A stretch of DNA of 64,000 nucleotides, from NCBI GenBank assembly GCA_018814045.1, contig JAHJAR010000060.1:16126-80125 (forward strand), given 5' to 3'. The position numbers and the translations under genes were made by a program. Origin of the DNA: Planctomycetota bacterium (lineage in GTDB: Bacteria; Planctomycetota; Phycisphaerae; UBA1845; Fen-1342). Positions 18,756-26,858 of the stretch are shown here, one piece after another. The stretch's first letter is position 1; every line of letters starts with the position of its first letter. A model generated the notes under the pieces. The model made no database searches. It saw nothing but the letters and a program-made list of their open reading frames with translations, and was not told the origin of the DNA.

Positions 18756-19955
18756 ATGGGCTGCGGGCCAACGGTAGCCTGCATTGCCGCGTTACTCTCT
18801 CTGACAGCAGGCACGCTTGCCAAGCCGCTCGCGAGAGACTCGGCGCAGGTAGCGCCAACCACCCAAGCGGTCAGCACCACACGCGTAGCGCAGCCGGCTG
18901 ACGAGGATTGGCCGATGTTCCGAGGGAATCCGGCCCTGACCGGTGTCACGACGATTAGCTTGCCCGTGCCTTTGCGGGTGCGTTGGCGTCAGACCTTGAG
19001 CGAAGCGATCCAGTCCTCCGCCGCTGTCGTGGACGACACCGCCTACGTAGGCTGCGATGATGGGTACTTGTACGCGTTCCGCCTGAGCAGCGGGGCCGAG
19101 CGCTGGAAGTACCAGGCCCGCGAAGGGATCGAGTCATCGCCCACTGTGGTCGCTGGGACGGTCTATGCAGGCGACAGCGAGGGCGTGCTGCACGCGGTGG
19201 ATGCCCGCACGGGCGCGGCACGCTGGACGTTCACAACTGACGCCCAGATCATCTCCTCCGCCAACTGTTGCGCCGAGCGCATCATCTTCGGGTCGTACGA
19301 CGGTTTCCTGTATTGCCTGCGGCGCGAGACCGGCGAGCTGGTGTGGAAATACGAAACCGAGGATCGAGTTCACGCGACGCCGGCGGTTGCGGGTGACAAT
19401 GTTCTCGTGGCGGGATGCGACGGTGAATTGCACGTCGTCCGCCTGACCGACGGGACGCTGGTTCGCAAAGTGCGGCTGGGATCGCCGTGCGGTGCCTCGG
19501 CGGCGGTCCACGGCTCCCGCGTGGTTCTGGGCACGTACGAGTGTCAAGTCCTGTCGCTCGACTGGTCGCGGGGCACTCTGCTCTGGACGTACCAACATCC
19601 CACGCGCGAGTTCCCGTTTCTGGCGACCGCGGCGGTAACGCCGAAGTACGTCTTCGTCGGCGGACGCGATAAGCGCATGCGCGCCTTGACACTGTCGACC
19701 GGCGAGACGCGCTGGGAACACACTGCCAAGGGACGGATCGACTCCTCGCCGACCGTGACGCCGGAGTACGTATTCTTCGGCAGCGATGATGGCCGGATTT
19801 ACGCCCTGGAGCGCGAGACGGGCAGAGAGGCTTGGCGGTTTGAGACCGGGTCCGCGGTGAGCGCCTCCCCCGCAGTGGGGCAGGGTTGCCTCGTGGTTGG
19901 GACGCTCGACGGCGTGTTGTACTGCTTTGCACCCGAGCCAGGGAAATCTCCCTGA
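18756..19955 (+). CDS. Secreted PQQ-like beta-propeller protein 2
   Basis: A 399-residue protein with a signal peptide (MGCGPTVACIAALLSLTAGT) and a mature part opening DEDWPMFRGNPALTGV, the standard start of planctomycete PQQ-like propellers. About seven blades follow with recurrent DDTAYVGCDDGYLYAF, ARTGAARWTF, RETGELVWKYET, STGETRWEH, RETGREAWRF and GTLDGVLYCF. It resembles the outer-membrane BamB propeller fold, but there is no lipobox and no bam neighbours. The ATG at 18756 is chosen because the frame upstream runs through repeat copy B; GGAACAGG lies 9 bases upstream. It probably arose as a diverged neighbour of the preceding gene. Confidence 0.85.
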   Translation: MGCGPTVACIAALLSLTAGTLAKPLARDSAQVAPTTQAVSTTRVAQPADEDWPMFRGNPALTGVTTISLPVPLRVRWRQTLSEAIQSSAAVVDDTAYVGCDDGYLYAFRLSSGAERWKYQAREGIESSPTVVAGTVYAGDSEGVLHAVDARTGAARWTFTTDAQIISSANCCAERIIFGSYDGFLYCLRRETGELVWKYETEDRVHATPAVAGDNVLVAGCDGELHVVRLTDGTLVRKVRLGSPCGASAAVHGSRVVLGTYECQVLSLDWSRGTLLWTYQHPTREFPFLATAAVTPKYVFVGGRDKRMRALTLSTGETRWEHTAKGRIDSSPTVTPEYVFFGSDDGRIYALERETGREAWRFETGSAVSASPAVGQGCLVVGTLDGVLYCFAPEPGKSP

Positions 19956-20155
19956 AGCCGGCCTGCGGCAACACTCGAGTCGTTGTGTTGCGCACTGATG
20001 CGCGCAGATACCGAGCGGGGCTGTGCCGCGGAAATGTCTTCGGGCGCCGGGCAACCCTGGCTTGGGAGGTAGCCGCCGCACGCGTATTATGCCGGCGCGA
20101 CGGATTCCGGCCGAGCGTTCTCACGCGCTCGGCGACGCGAGTCGGAGGTTGATAC

Positions 20156-20860
20156 GTGGCACAAAGCCTGAACCAGATCGAACGGCGGGTGCTCGGCGTG
20201 CTGCTCGAGAAATCGCTGGCCCAGCCAACGTACTACCCCATGACGCTCAACGCGGTCGTGGCGGCCTGTAACCAGAAGAGCAATCGCGATCCCGTCATGT
20301 CCCTCGACGACGACACAGTCTGGAACACGCTCGAAGTGCTGCGCGCCGCCGGCCTGGTGGCGCGCATCCTGCCCGGTGCCGCCTCACGCGTCGAGCGGTT
20401 CAAACACGCCGTCAAGGACCTCCTCGGCTGGGAGAAGCCGCAGCGGGCCGTGATGGCGGAACTGCTGCTCCGCGGCCCGCAGACGGCCGGCGAGCTACGC
20501 TCGCGCTGCGGCCGCATGTACCCATTCGAGAACACCGACGCCGTGGCCGCCGTGCTCGACAACCTGACTCAGGCGGACCCGCCGATCGTCGGGACACTGG
20601 CGCGCTCACCAGGGCAGTCGGCGGTGCGGCACGCCCACCGGCTCTATGAGCCCGACGAGTGGGCCACGTTGACGCGGGAGCGGGCCGGCGGAGACGCGGT
20701 CCCAGCAGCGACAGCCAATCAGCGCAACCCGGCATCGACGTCCGGCCGGCCAGACTCAGCAAACCCGACCGATGAGGTCGCAGAGCTGCGGCGAGAGCTG
20801 GCCGACCTTCGCCGACGGGTCGAAACGCTCGAGCGGCACACAGGCCTCGCCGGCGCGTAG
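20156..20860 (+). CDS. YceH family (DUF480) protein
   Basis: A 234-residue protein of the YceH/DUF480 family: LNQIERRVLGVLLEKSLAQP at the N-terminus, then TYYPMTLNAVVAACNQKSNRDPVM, SRVERFKHAV and ELLLRGPQTAGELRSRCGRM. Structures of the family show paired winged helices; function is unknown. The C-terminal 70 residues (low complexity, then a heptad-like segment VAELRRELADLRRRVETLE) form a probable coiled coil. The GTG start at 20156 has GGAGG 7 bases upstream. No operon partner is evident. Confidence 0.93.
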   Translation: MAQSLNQIERRVLGVLLEKSLAQPTYYPMTLNAVVAACNQKSNRDPVMSLDDDTVWNTLEVLRAAGLVARILPGAASRVERFKHAVKDLLGWEKPQRAVMAELLLRGPQTAGELRSRCGRMYPFENTDAVAAVLDNLTQADPPIVGTLARSPGQSAVRHAHRLYEPDEWATLTRERAGGDAVPAATANQRNPASTSGRPDSANPTDEVAELRRELADLRRRVETLERHTGLAGA

Positions 20861-21918
20861 CCCGACGCACCCCGAAACCGGTTTCGGCGCAGGCGACAGG
20901 GGCGGGCCGATGAACGACGCCGCGAGGAATAGTTATAGGACGCGTGGGCCTGAATCTCGAGACGTCGAGGACGCCTGAACCGCGGCCTTTTTCTTCAAAA
21001 AATCCGGACCAAGATCTTCTTCCCCGCGATGAACGCCTGTCGCACTAAAGTCCTTAACTTCAAGTGGTTATGTAGGCCATGCGAGTCCACGATACGTCAA
21101 CTCTCCGGCCCGGGCACGGCGAACGTCCCTTTTTTCGGGAGTCAATGTAGAAATGCCGGGGGGGCGTGCCTAGCATTCGATAACTCCTCCTCCTCCATGA
21201 CCCGCCGCAAGGCGGGTTCTTTTATGCGCGCGTGTCTGAGCGCCAGCTCGCAGGCATCAGTTGCCCCGGGGTCGTGCTGCCGACATCGTACGCCTTCCTG
21301 CACATGACGGCAGAGCGGCACCCTCTACCGCAGGCGGTTGCGTTGTTGGGTGTCGAGGGTTGGGGTGGACCAGGGGTGGGGGGATGAGACCGGCGATGAG
21401 TAGCTGGTCAGGTGCGGGCACGTTTGGGACTGAAGCCGACGGCGCCGGGTTCCAGTTTGCTGAGGATCGAGTATGAACCTCATTGGGTCCGGATGTTTAC
21501 GCGACGTTGGAGCCCGGAATTGTGCACGACTTCGAACCGCGTTCATCCGATATGCGCAACTGCGCACGTCACATCGCCGGTAGCCTCGGCCTGGACGGGC
21601 CCTTCTGCGATGCTTTCGGCCCACCAGCGTGCCAAGTAGACCACATGCCAAGGCACACACCGCCCCCCCCGCGGTAGAACGCTACCACCGCCACCACATC
21701 GGCCGTCGCCCTGGCTCCGACGAACAGCAGCCCGCTTACCGAGCGCCGCAAGACCGTGAGTAGCGACTTGGTGCAATCGGCCCGAGGACGATTCGGTTCC
21801 AAACGCGCGCAGACGCCTTCACAGACGCTGGCCGCGCATGCACCGGGGCCGGGATTGCGGTAGGATTCCCTGGCGCGACTGCGCCGCATTGTTCATCCCG
21901 ACCGGAAGGAGATACGCC
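20861..21918. other. Long intergenic region with an unassigned terminator
   Basis: About 1 kb without a convincing ORF. Features seen are A/T-rich tracts near 20990 and 21128, a segment CTTAACTTCAAGTGGTTATG (21052-21071), and an intrinsic terminator at 21200-21223 that belongs to no recognised gene. It could be a small RNA locus, or decayed mobile DNA. The ribosome-binding site of the following protease (AAGGAG, 21906-21911) is at the right end. Confidence 0.5.
21200..21223 (+). terminator. Rho-independent terminator (no assigned gene)
   Basis: The stem ACCCGCC / GGCGGGT encloses the tetraloop GCAA, followed by TCTTTTA. This is a well-formed intrinsic terminator on the + strand, 340 bp past yceH. 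Confidence 0.7.
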
Positions 21919-24072
21919 GTGTTTCGAAGACCGCGTGCCGCACTCCGCCTAGCCACGCCGCTTGCGGCGGTTGTCATTGGTGTTTTCATCAGCGGCGTGT
22001 CCTGCGCCCAGTCTCACACCTTCGACCCGCGCGACTACCCCGACAGCGCGCCTACCGACGCCAGCTACATACGCCACGGCGTCACCATCGCCGATCCATA
22101 CGGCTGGCTGGAGGATGAGCAGAGCGAGGCCACGCAGGCCTGGCTTGACCTGCAAAACGCGCTGACCCACAGCACGCTCGCGCGGTTCAAGAAAACGCAG
22201 CAGCAGATTGCGCGCGAACTGGAAGCCATCTACGGCGTGGATTCCGTGTCGAACATCTATCCCTACCAGGACCGCTACTTCCTATTCCAACGCGACGGGC
22301 TGGAGAACCACGCGAAGCTCCTCGTGCACAAGGGCAGCTATCGCGCCACACCGCGGGTCGTGCTCAACCCCAACGAGTTCAGCGCGGACGGCACGGTCGC
22401 CCTGGACTGGTGGTACCCCTCGCCCGACGGCGCGCTGATCGCCTACGGCAAATCCGCCAGCGGCTCGGAGAAGAGCACGCTCTACATCCGCGACGTCTTC
22501 GCCGGGCAGGACCTGCCCGACGTCATCCCCTTCACGCAGTACTGTAGCGTCGCCTGGAACGCCAGCGGCACCGGTTTCTACTACAATCGCTGCCCCGACC
22601 CAGCGACCGTGCCTGCCGGCGAAGAGAACTTCCACATGCGCGTGTACTATCACGAGCTCGGCGATGACTACAAGAACGACCGCTATGTCTGGGGCGCGGG
22701 CCGCCCGATCGACGAGGAGCCCAAGCCCTACTCTTCCAGCGACCACACGTACGTCCTGCTCAACTTCTACCGCGACCCGTCGAAGAACGACCTCTACTTC
22801 GGCAAGCTCGACAGCACCGACCCGCTACAGCCCATCGCCGCTGGCCTGGGGGCCATCACGACCGGCGACGTGGTGGACGGCCGCCTGTTTCTGCGGACAA
22901 ACCACCAGGCTCCGCGCTTCCGCATCTGCACGACCACCGTCGACCAGCCCGGCTCAGAGCACTGGCGCGAACTCGTACCACAGCAAAAGGGCGTGATAAA
23001 CGCGTTCGCCATCGTACACCGCAAACTGCTCGTGCGCGTCAGCGAGGACGTCCATTCGCGGTTGTTCGTCTATGACCTCGAAGGGCAATTCATGGAGGAG
23101 ATCCCGCTACCAGGCATCGGGACAGTGTCGAGCATGAGCGGCACGCTCGCGGACCCCGGCCTGTTCTTCACCTTCTCATCGTGGGTCGTACCAACGGCGG
23201 CCTACCGCTATGACCTCGATCGGCGAACGTGCGAAAAGCTCCACCAGCGCACCTGCCCGCTGGACCTGGCCCAATACGAGACAAAACAGATCTGGTACGA
23301 CTCGAAGGACGGCACGCGCGTCCCCATGTTCGTCGTCGCGACCAAGGACGTGCAACTCGACGGCAACAACCCCACCCTGCTCTACGGCTATGGCGGCTTC
23401 AACGCGAGCTTCTACCCCAGCTACCGGCCGCGCATCCTGCCTTTCCTCGAACGCGGCGGCGTGTGGGTTCTGGCGAACATCCGCGGCGGCGGCGAACTCG
23501 GCCAGGATTGGCACGCCGGCGGCCGGCGCGAGAACAAGCAACAGTGCTTCGACGACTTCTATGCCGCCGCTGAGAAGCTCATCGAGCTCGGCTATACGAA
23601 CCCACACAGACTCGCCTGCAAGGGCGGCAGCAACGGCGGCCTACTCATCGGCGCCGCCGTCACACAACGTCCTGATCTCTTTCAGGCCGCCCTGGCCCAG
23701 GTCCCGCTCATGGACATGCTCCGCTTCCACCACTGGGGCATGGGGGCCCAGTGGGTACACGAGTACGGCGACCCGGACAACCCCGACGAGTTCAAGTGGG
23801 TGCACGCGTACTCGCCGTACCACAATGTGCGGGACGGCACGGACTACCCGGCCACGCTGATCGTCACTGCCGAGAGCGACAATCGCGTAGACACCGCGCA
23901 CGCGTTCAAGATGACCGCGGCCATGCAGCAGGCGACGTCGGGCACACGCCCGATCCTGCTGCGCTGCGAGCGCAAGGCCGGCCACGGCGCCGGCAAGCCG
24001 CTCAACATGCGCATCCAACATCAGGCCGAAGACTGGACTTTCCTGATGTGGCAGTTGGGTATGATTGACTAA
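21919..24072 (+). CDS. Prolyl oligopeptidase family serine protease (S9A)
   Basis: A 717-residue enzyme cleaving short peptides after proline. A signal peptide (LATPLAAVVIGVFISGVSCA) implies export; the Cys near its end makes a lipoprotein possible, but the lipobox is poor. The order is the family's: substrate-gating seven-bladed propeller (DPYGWLED near the N-terminus onward), then a C-terminal alpha/beta hydrolase with GGSNGG (Ser near residue 570), ESDNRVDTAHAFK (Asp near 653) and KAGHGAG (His near 688). GTG 21919 has AAGGAG 7 bases upstream, better than the open frame to 21838. The stop TAA (24070-24072) is formed by the first bases of repeat copy C. Confidence 0.94.
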   Translation: MFRRPRAALRLATPLAAVVIGVFISGVSCAQSHTFDPRDYPDSAPTDASYIRHGVTIADPYGWLEDEQSEATQAWLDLQNALTHSTLARFKKTQQQIARELEAIYGVDSVSNIYPYQDRYFLFQRDGLENHAKLLVHKGSYRATPRVVLNPNEFSADGTVALDWWYPSPDGALIAYGKSASGSEKSTLYIRDVFAGQDLPDVIPFTQYCSVAWNASGTGFYYNRCPDPATVPAGEENFHMRVYYHELGDDYKNDRYVWGAGRPIDEEPKPYSSSDHTYVLLNFYRDPSKNDLYFGKLDSTDPLQPIAAGLGAITTGDVVDGRLFLRTNHQAPRFRICTTTVDQPGSEHWRELVPQQKGVINAFAIVHRKLLVRVSEDVHSRLFVYDLEGQFMEEIPLPGIGTVSSMSGTLADPGLFFTFSSWVVPTAAYRYDLDRRTCEKLHQRTCPLDLAQYETKQIWYDSKDGTRVPMFVVATKDVQLDGNNPTLLYGYGGFNASFYPSYRPRILPFLERGGVWVLANIRGGGELGQDWHAGGRRENKQQCFDDFYAAAEKLIELGYTNPHRLACKGGSNGGLLIGAAVTQRPDLFQAALAQVPLMDMLRFHHWGMGAQWVHEYGDPDNPDEFKWVHAYSPYHNVRDGTDYPATLIVTAESDNRVDTAHAFKMTAAMQQATSGTRPILLRCERKAGHGAGKPLNMRIQHQAEDWTFLMWQLGMID

Positions 24073-24194
24073 TGTAGTGTTTCACAATTGCAACATCCTG
24101 CCGAGCCGCAACCGGGAGCGGTTGCCGAAAGACCGCTTGCTTACGCGCGCGGGTGGGGTTTGGACGCGATGCCGCAATCGTGAGACACTACACC
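24070..24194. repeat. Mosaic palindromic element, copy C (complete, alternative core)
   Basis: The ends are inverted repeats: TAATGTAGTGTTTCACAATT at the left and the complement of TGGTGTAGTGTCTCACGATT at the right. The core differs from copies A and B: it reads GAGCGGTTGCCGAAAGACCG then CTTGCTTACGCGCGCGG, as in copy E. Its first three bases are the stop codon of the prolyl oligopeptidase gene. Confidence 0.88.
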
Positions 24195-24265
24195 AGGAAG
24201 CAGCTCGTTGGCGCGCGCATCCGCGCCGGATGCTGACTGGCTCTGCAAACACCGAAAGGCACAGC

Positions 24266-24661
24266 ATGGCCCCTGAACAAACGCTGGTCAGTGAGTTCCA
24301 CCAGAAATACGGCGCACCGGTACAGGACGTTCCCCGACAGATCAGCGCCAAGGACCGCCTGCGCCGGGCACGGCTGATTGTCAGCGAGGCCGCCGAGTTT
24401 CTCGAAGCCGCCGACCAGGACGATTTCGTCGAGATGGTCGATGCGCTCGCCGACATCCTCGTAGTCACGTACGGCGCGGCGATCGAGTTGGGCGTCAACC
24501 TCGAACCGGTATTCGCCGAGGTGCACCGCTCGAACATGTCCAAGAACGGCGGCAAAGACGCCGGCGGCAAGATCCTCAAAGGCCCCGGCTTCTCCCCGCC
24601 AGACATACTGCGGGAATTGCGCGCCCAGGGTTACGAAACGCCGGCGGAAGTGACCGTCTGA
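24266..24661 (+). CDS. MazG-like nucleotide pyrophosphohydrolase family protein
   Basis: A 131-residue all-alpha NTP-PPase superfamily protein. The metal-binding pattern is visible as EAAEFLEAAD followed by EMVDALADILVVTYGAAIELG, and the C-terminal segment FAEVHRSNMSKNGGKDAGGK is typical of the phage/bacterial MazG-like group related to phosphoribosyl-ATP pyrophosphatase. The substrate is unknown; hydrolysis of (d)NTPs or a phosphoribosyl nucleotide is the family activity. ATG 24266 with AAAGG upstream is chosen; the open frame upstream crosses repeat copy C. No his genes are nearby, so a HisE role is unlikely. Confidence 0.85.
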   Translation: MAPEQTLVSEFHQKYGAPVQDVPRQISAKDRLRRARLIVSEAAEFLEAADQDDFVEMVDALADILVVTYGAAIELGVNLEPVFAEVHRSNMSKNGGKDAGGKILKGPGFSPPDILRELRAQGYETPAEVTV

Positions 24662-24713
24662 CAGCCGACGTGGGAATTCGTCCCGGCCCAGAAATGCTGC
24701 GGCAAATGTGCCA

Positions 24714-25256
24714 CTATTTGTCCGCTGCCGGGACCTCTGTGCCGCACTCGGGACAACGGCCGGATGCATTGCCACGCAGGTCGTATCCACACGTGCGACA
24801 GCAGCCCTCCATCAGTCGCGCCAGCTTCTCCGCTCTTCGCAGCCCCAGCACCGGGAAGAGAACCACGGCGACTATCGTGCTATACAGCAGTAGAAACACC
24901 GGCACTTCCGGCAATCCGAGTGCTTTGGGGATCACTCGACCATCCAGATGCGCTCCCATACCGGTAACACAAAGTGAAACGAGTAGTTGAAGCCCTGCCA
25001 GCACTTTCGAAGGGGCGTAGTAGTACGCAAGAAACGCCCAGACCCAGAATAGTCCGCGGGACACGAGGGCCAGGGCGGCGTGCACGACTCGGTCACTCAG
25101 AGGGCTGGGATGGCTGACATATGGCGCGACCAGCATCCCAACCGCCAGCACTTGCACCAGAGACGCCAGCTTGTACCGGGCCCCGGATGTAGGTCGCCGT
25201 GCTTGCGTTGTCTGCATTATCACATGTCCAGTGTGCGAATGTTGGTCATCTCGCAC
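24714..25256 (-). CDS. Membrane protein with C-terminal zinc ribbon
   Basis: Up to 180 residues with about four hydrophobic segments, ending in a cytosolic CRTCGYDLRGNASGRCPECG. Tails of this kind (two CxxC pairs around YDLRG) are a planctomycete hallmark on small membrane proteins of unknown function. The start is uncertain. GTG 25256 overlaps the stop of mtfA, suggesting translational coupling; ATG 25217 is also in frame. No enzymatic motif is seen. Confidence 0.75.
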   Translation of the reverse strand: MRDDQHSHTGHVIMQTTQARRPTSGARYKLASLVQVLAVGMLVAPYVSHPSPLSDRVVHAALALVSRGLFWVWAFLAYYYAPSKVLAGLQLLVSLCVTGMGAHLDGRVIPKALGLPEVPVFLLLYSTIVAVVLFPVLGLRRAEKLARLMEGCCRTCGYDLRGNASGRCPECGTEVPAADK

Positions 25257-26061
25257 TATCCTGCCCCTTCTGCCACGCGCTCATCCAACGCGCCGGGTCC
25301 TGCCGGTAGAAACCCGTCAGTTGCCCGTACAGTTCCGGGTGCCGCGCGCGTAGCCCCCGCGGCTGTTCGAAGAAATGCTCCGTCAGCACGGCGAAGAACT
25401 CCGTCGGGTTGGCCGCGCCATACGGGTTCAGAAAAGTCGGCTGCCCACGCCGCTCCGCCGCGACAAATGCGTCATACTCGGCGTCGAAAACGCGCGCCCA
25501 CGCGACCTGTTGCTCTTTCTCCAGCGGCGGACTGCCCCCGGTCCAGCCATCCTGCATATCGAGCACATGTGCGAACTCGTGATAGACCACGTTGTAGCCG
25601 TCACACGGCCGGGCGATCGAGCGCGTCACGCTGTCCCAGGCAAGCCGTACCGGTCCCCGCCGCCACGCCTCACCGGCTCGCATCTGGGGAATCTGATACC
25701 GCGTCCCGTCCGGCCCCACGGCCTCGACGACTTCACCGTAGACGTGCGGGTGCACAATGATCTCATGCAGACGCGGAAACACGCCCAGGTGCGGAATCCC
25801 CGCGATCAGCAAACACGCCTGCCCTGCGATCGTTACCTTGACCTCGTCGTCGACCACGAGCCCACCCGTGCCGACAAACCGCTTCTCCGCCACAAAGACC
25901 TGGATCGCCCGACGCAGCGTGTCCCGCGGCGCGGGTGGCATGGCGTGGTAGCACGGCAGACAACGCGCCACCGTTGGGAGCCAATCCGGGGGAAACGGCT
26001 GCGCAAGAAGCTCGGCGCGCTGCAATTGCTTACGCCGAAAGATGCGCTGGAACCACGACAT
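25246..26061 (-). CDS. mtfA: MtfA-type zinc-dependent peptidase (M90)
   Basis: A 271-residue cytosolic metallopeptidase of the MtfA/M90 family. In E. coli MtfA binds the Mlc repressor and affects glucose PTS expression, but partners differ elsewhere. Motifs are the N-terminal RRAIQVFVAEKRFVGTGGL, the active-site YHEFAHVLDMQDG near residue 158 (HExxH, two zinc His and the catalytic Glu), the distal NPYGAANPTEFFAVLTEHFFEQP with the third ligand Glu, and the C-terminal LTGFYRQDPARW. Length fits. The ATG is at 26061, and the gene overlaps the following zinc-ribbon membrane gene by 11 bases. Confidence 0.93.
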   Translation of the reverse strand: MSWFQRIFRRKQLQRAELLAQPFPPDWLPTVARCLPCYHAMPPAPRDTLRRAIQVFVAEKRFVGTGGLVVDDEVKVTIAGQACLLIAGIPHLGVFPRLHEIIVHPHVYGEVVEAVGPDGTRYQIPQMRAGEAWRRGPVRLAWDSVTRSIARPCDGYNVVYHEFAHVLDMQDGWTGGSPPLEKEQQVAWARVFDAEYDAFVAAERRGQPTFLNPYGAANPTEFFAVLTEHFFEQPRGLRARHPELYGQLTGFYRQDPARWMSAWQKGQDSAR

Positions 26062-26115
26062 ACGCTAACCCTGCCGGCTCAACTGCACGAAGGCCGCCCG
26101 CGCCAGCATTGATGA

Positions 26116-26240
26116 TAGTGCAGTGTCTCACAATTACGACATCCTTCCGAGTTCTCATGGGGCTTCCGCCGCACCCTCGGGGGATGAAGATCCGAATTTA
26201 CGGAGCAGCCGCGACCGTCAAGGGACGGTTGGGTCGAGAA
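26116..26240. repeat. Mosaic palindromic element, copy D (half element plus inserted module)
   Basis: The left end TAGTGCAGTGTCTCACAATT matches copies A-C. After CTTCCGAG comes a ~50-bp module (TTCTCATGGGG ... TCCGAATTTACGGAG) absent from A-C but present in copy E, then one arm of the core (GCAGCCGCGACCGTCAAGGG) and the loop. The other half is missing. The element stops where the arsS remnant begins, so it probably replaced that gene's 3' end. Confidence 0.82.
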
Positions 26241-26245
26241 TCGGT

Positions 26246-26840
26246 CGGCTCCGCCGCACGAAGAGCCGCTGCCGGCCGTGCAGCCCAGGCAGTGCCGGGC
26301 CGTCCGGATCCGCCGGCGGCGAAGTTGTTCAACATCGAAATCCCGAATGTGCCGCGGCGCCGCGGCGTCGGTCGGCATGCCCAGCGCGTAGTTGAAGTCG
26401 CAATCGTGCAGCGTGCCGTTCCAGCTCACGTGGATTTGCTCGCGGCACATGAGGCGCTCCAGGGTGGCCGGGTTGTACGCTTCCACGAGCCGGCGCCAAT
26501 AGCCCTCGTCGCGGCCGTCGGGTTGCAGGTCAGTGCAGGAACCGGCCGATGGGCATGTTCGTGATCGTCAGCAGCCGCGTGAAGATGATTCCGAAGCGCG
26601 CGTGCAGCTCCCGCCGGTAATCGTCTTCCAGCCGCGGCTGGTCGGGTGGCAGCGCCGGCCCGAGCGGGTTGTACACCAGGTCGAGTGGCAGCTCCGGGTC
26701 GCGGCCGGCGACCCGTTCGCTGCTGACCAGTTGCAGGTATTCGTGGGCGCCGTTCTTCTTAAGCTTTTTGTGCCAGTCCTCGAACCGTCGCGCGTTCGGA
26801 ACGTAACGTGACCACGAAACGTTCGAGACCCGAGGCTATG
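26246..26840 (-). pseudogene. arsS: Remnant of an ArsS-like radical SAM protein (DUF3641 C-terminal domain)
   Basis: Translated on the - strand, 26530-26700 gives PELPLDLVYNPLGPALPP then a segment ending TITNMPIGRFLH. After a frameshift near 26530-26533 (in-frame stop TGA), the next frame gives YNPATLERLMCREQIHVSWN, TLHDCDFNYALGMP, HIRDFDVEQL and HCLGCTAGSGSSCGG. These are the successive motifs of the C-terminal cysteine-rich domain of arsenosugar-biosynthesis radical SAM proteins. The N-terminal radical SAM half with CxxxCxxC is absent, and the 3' end runs straight into repeat copy D. The gene is therefore 5'-truncated, frameshifted and probably dead. No other ars genes lie near. Confidence 0.82.
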
Positions 26841-26858
26841 GCAGCCACCACAGGTGCT

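Noticed and set aside
21126..21175. Resemblance of GTCAATGTAGAAATG to insertion-sequence ends (IS21-like)
   Set aside because: It rests on memory of a short motif only; no second end or transposase remnant is nearby.
20990..21226. tmRNA or other large structured RNA ending at the terminator
   Set aside because: No alanyl acceptor stem, T-arm or tag-peptide frame could be recognised; left as an unassigned region.
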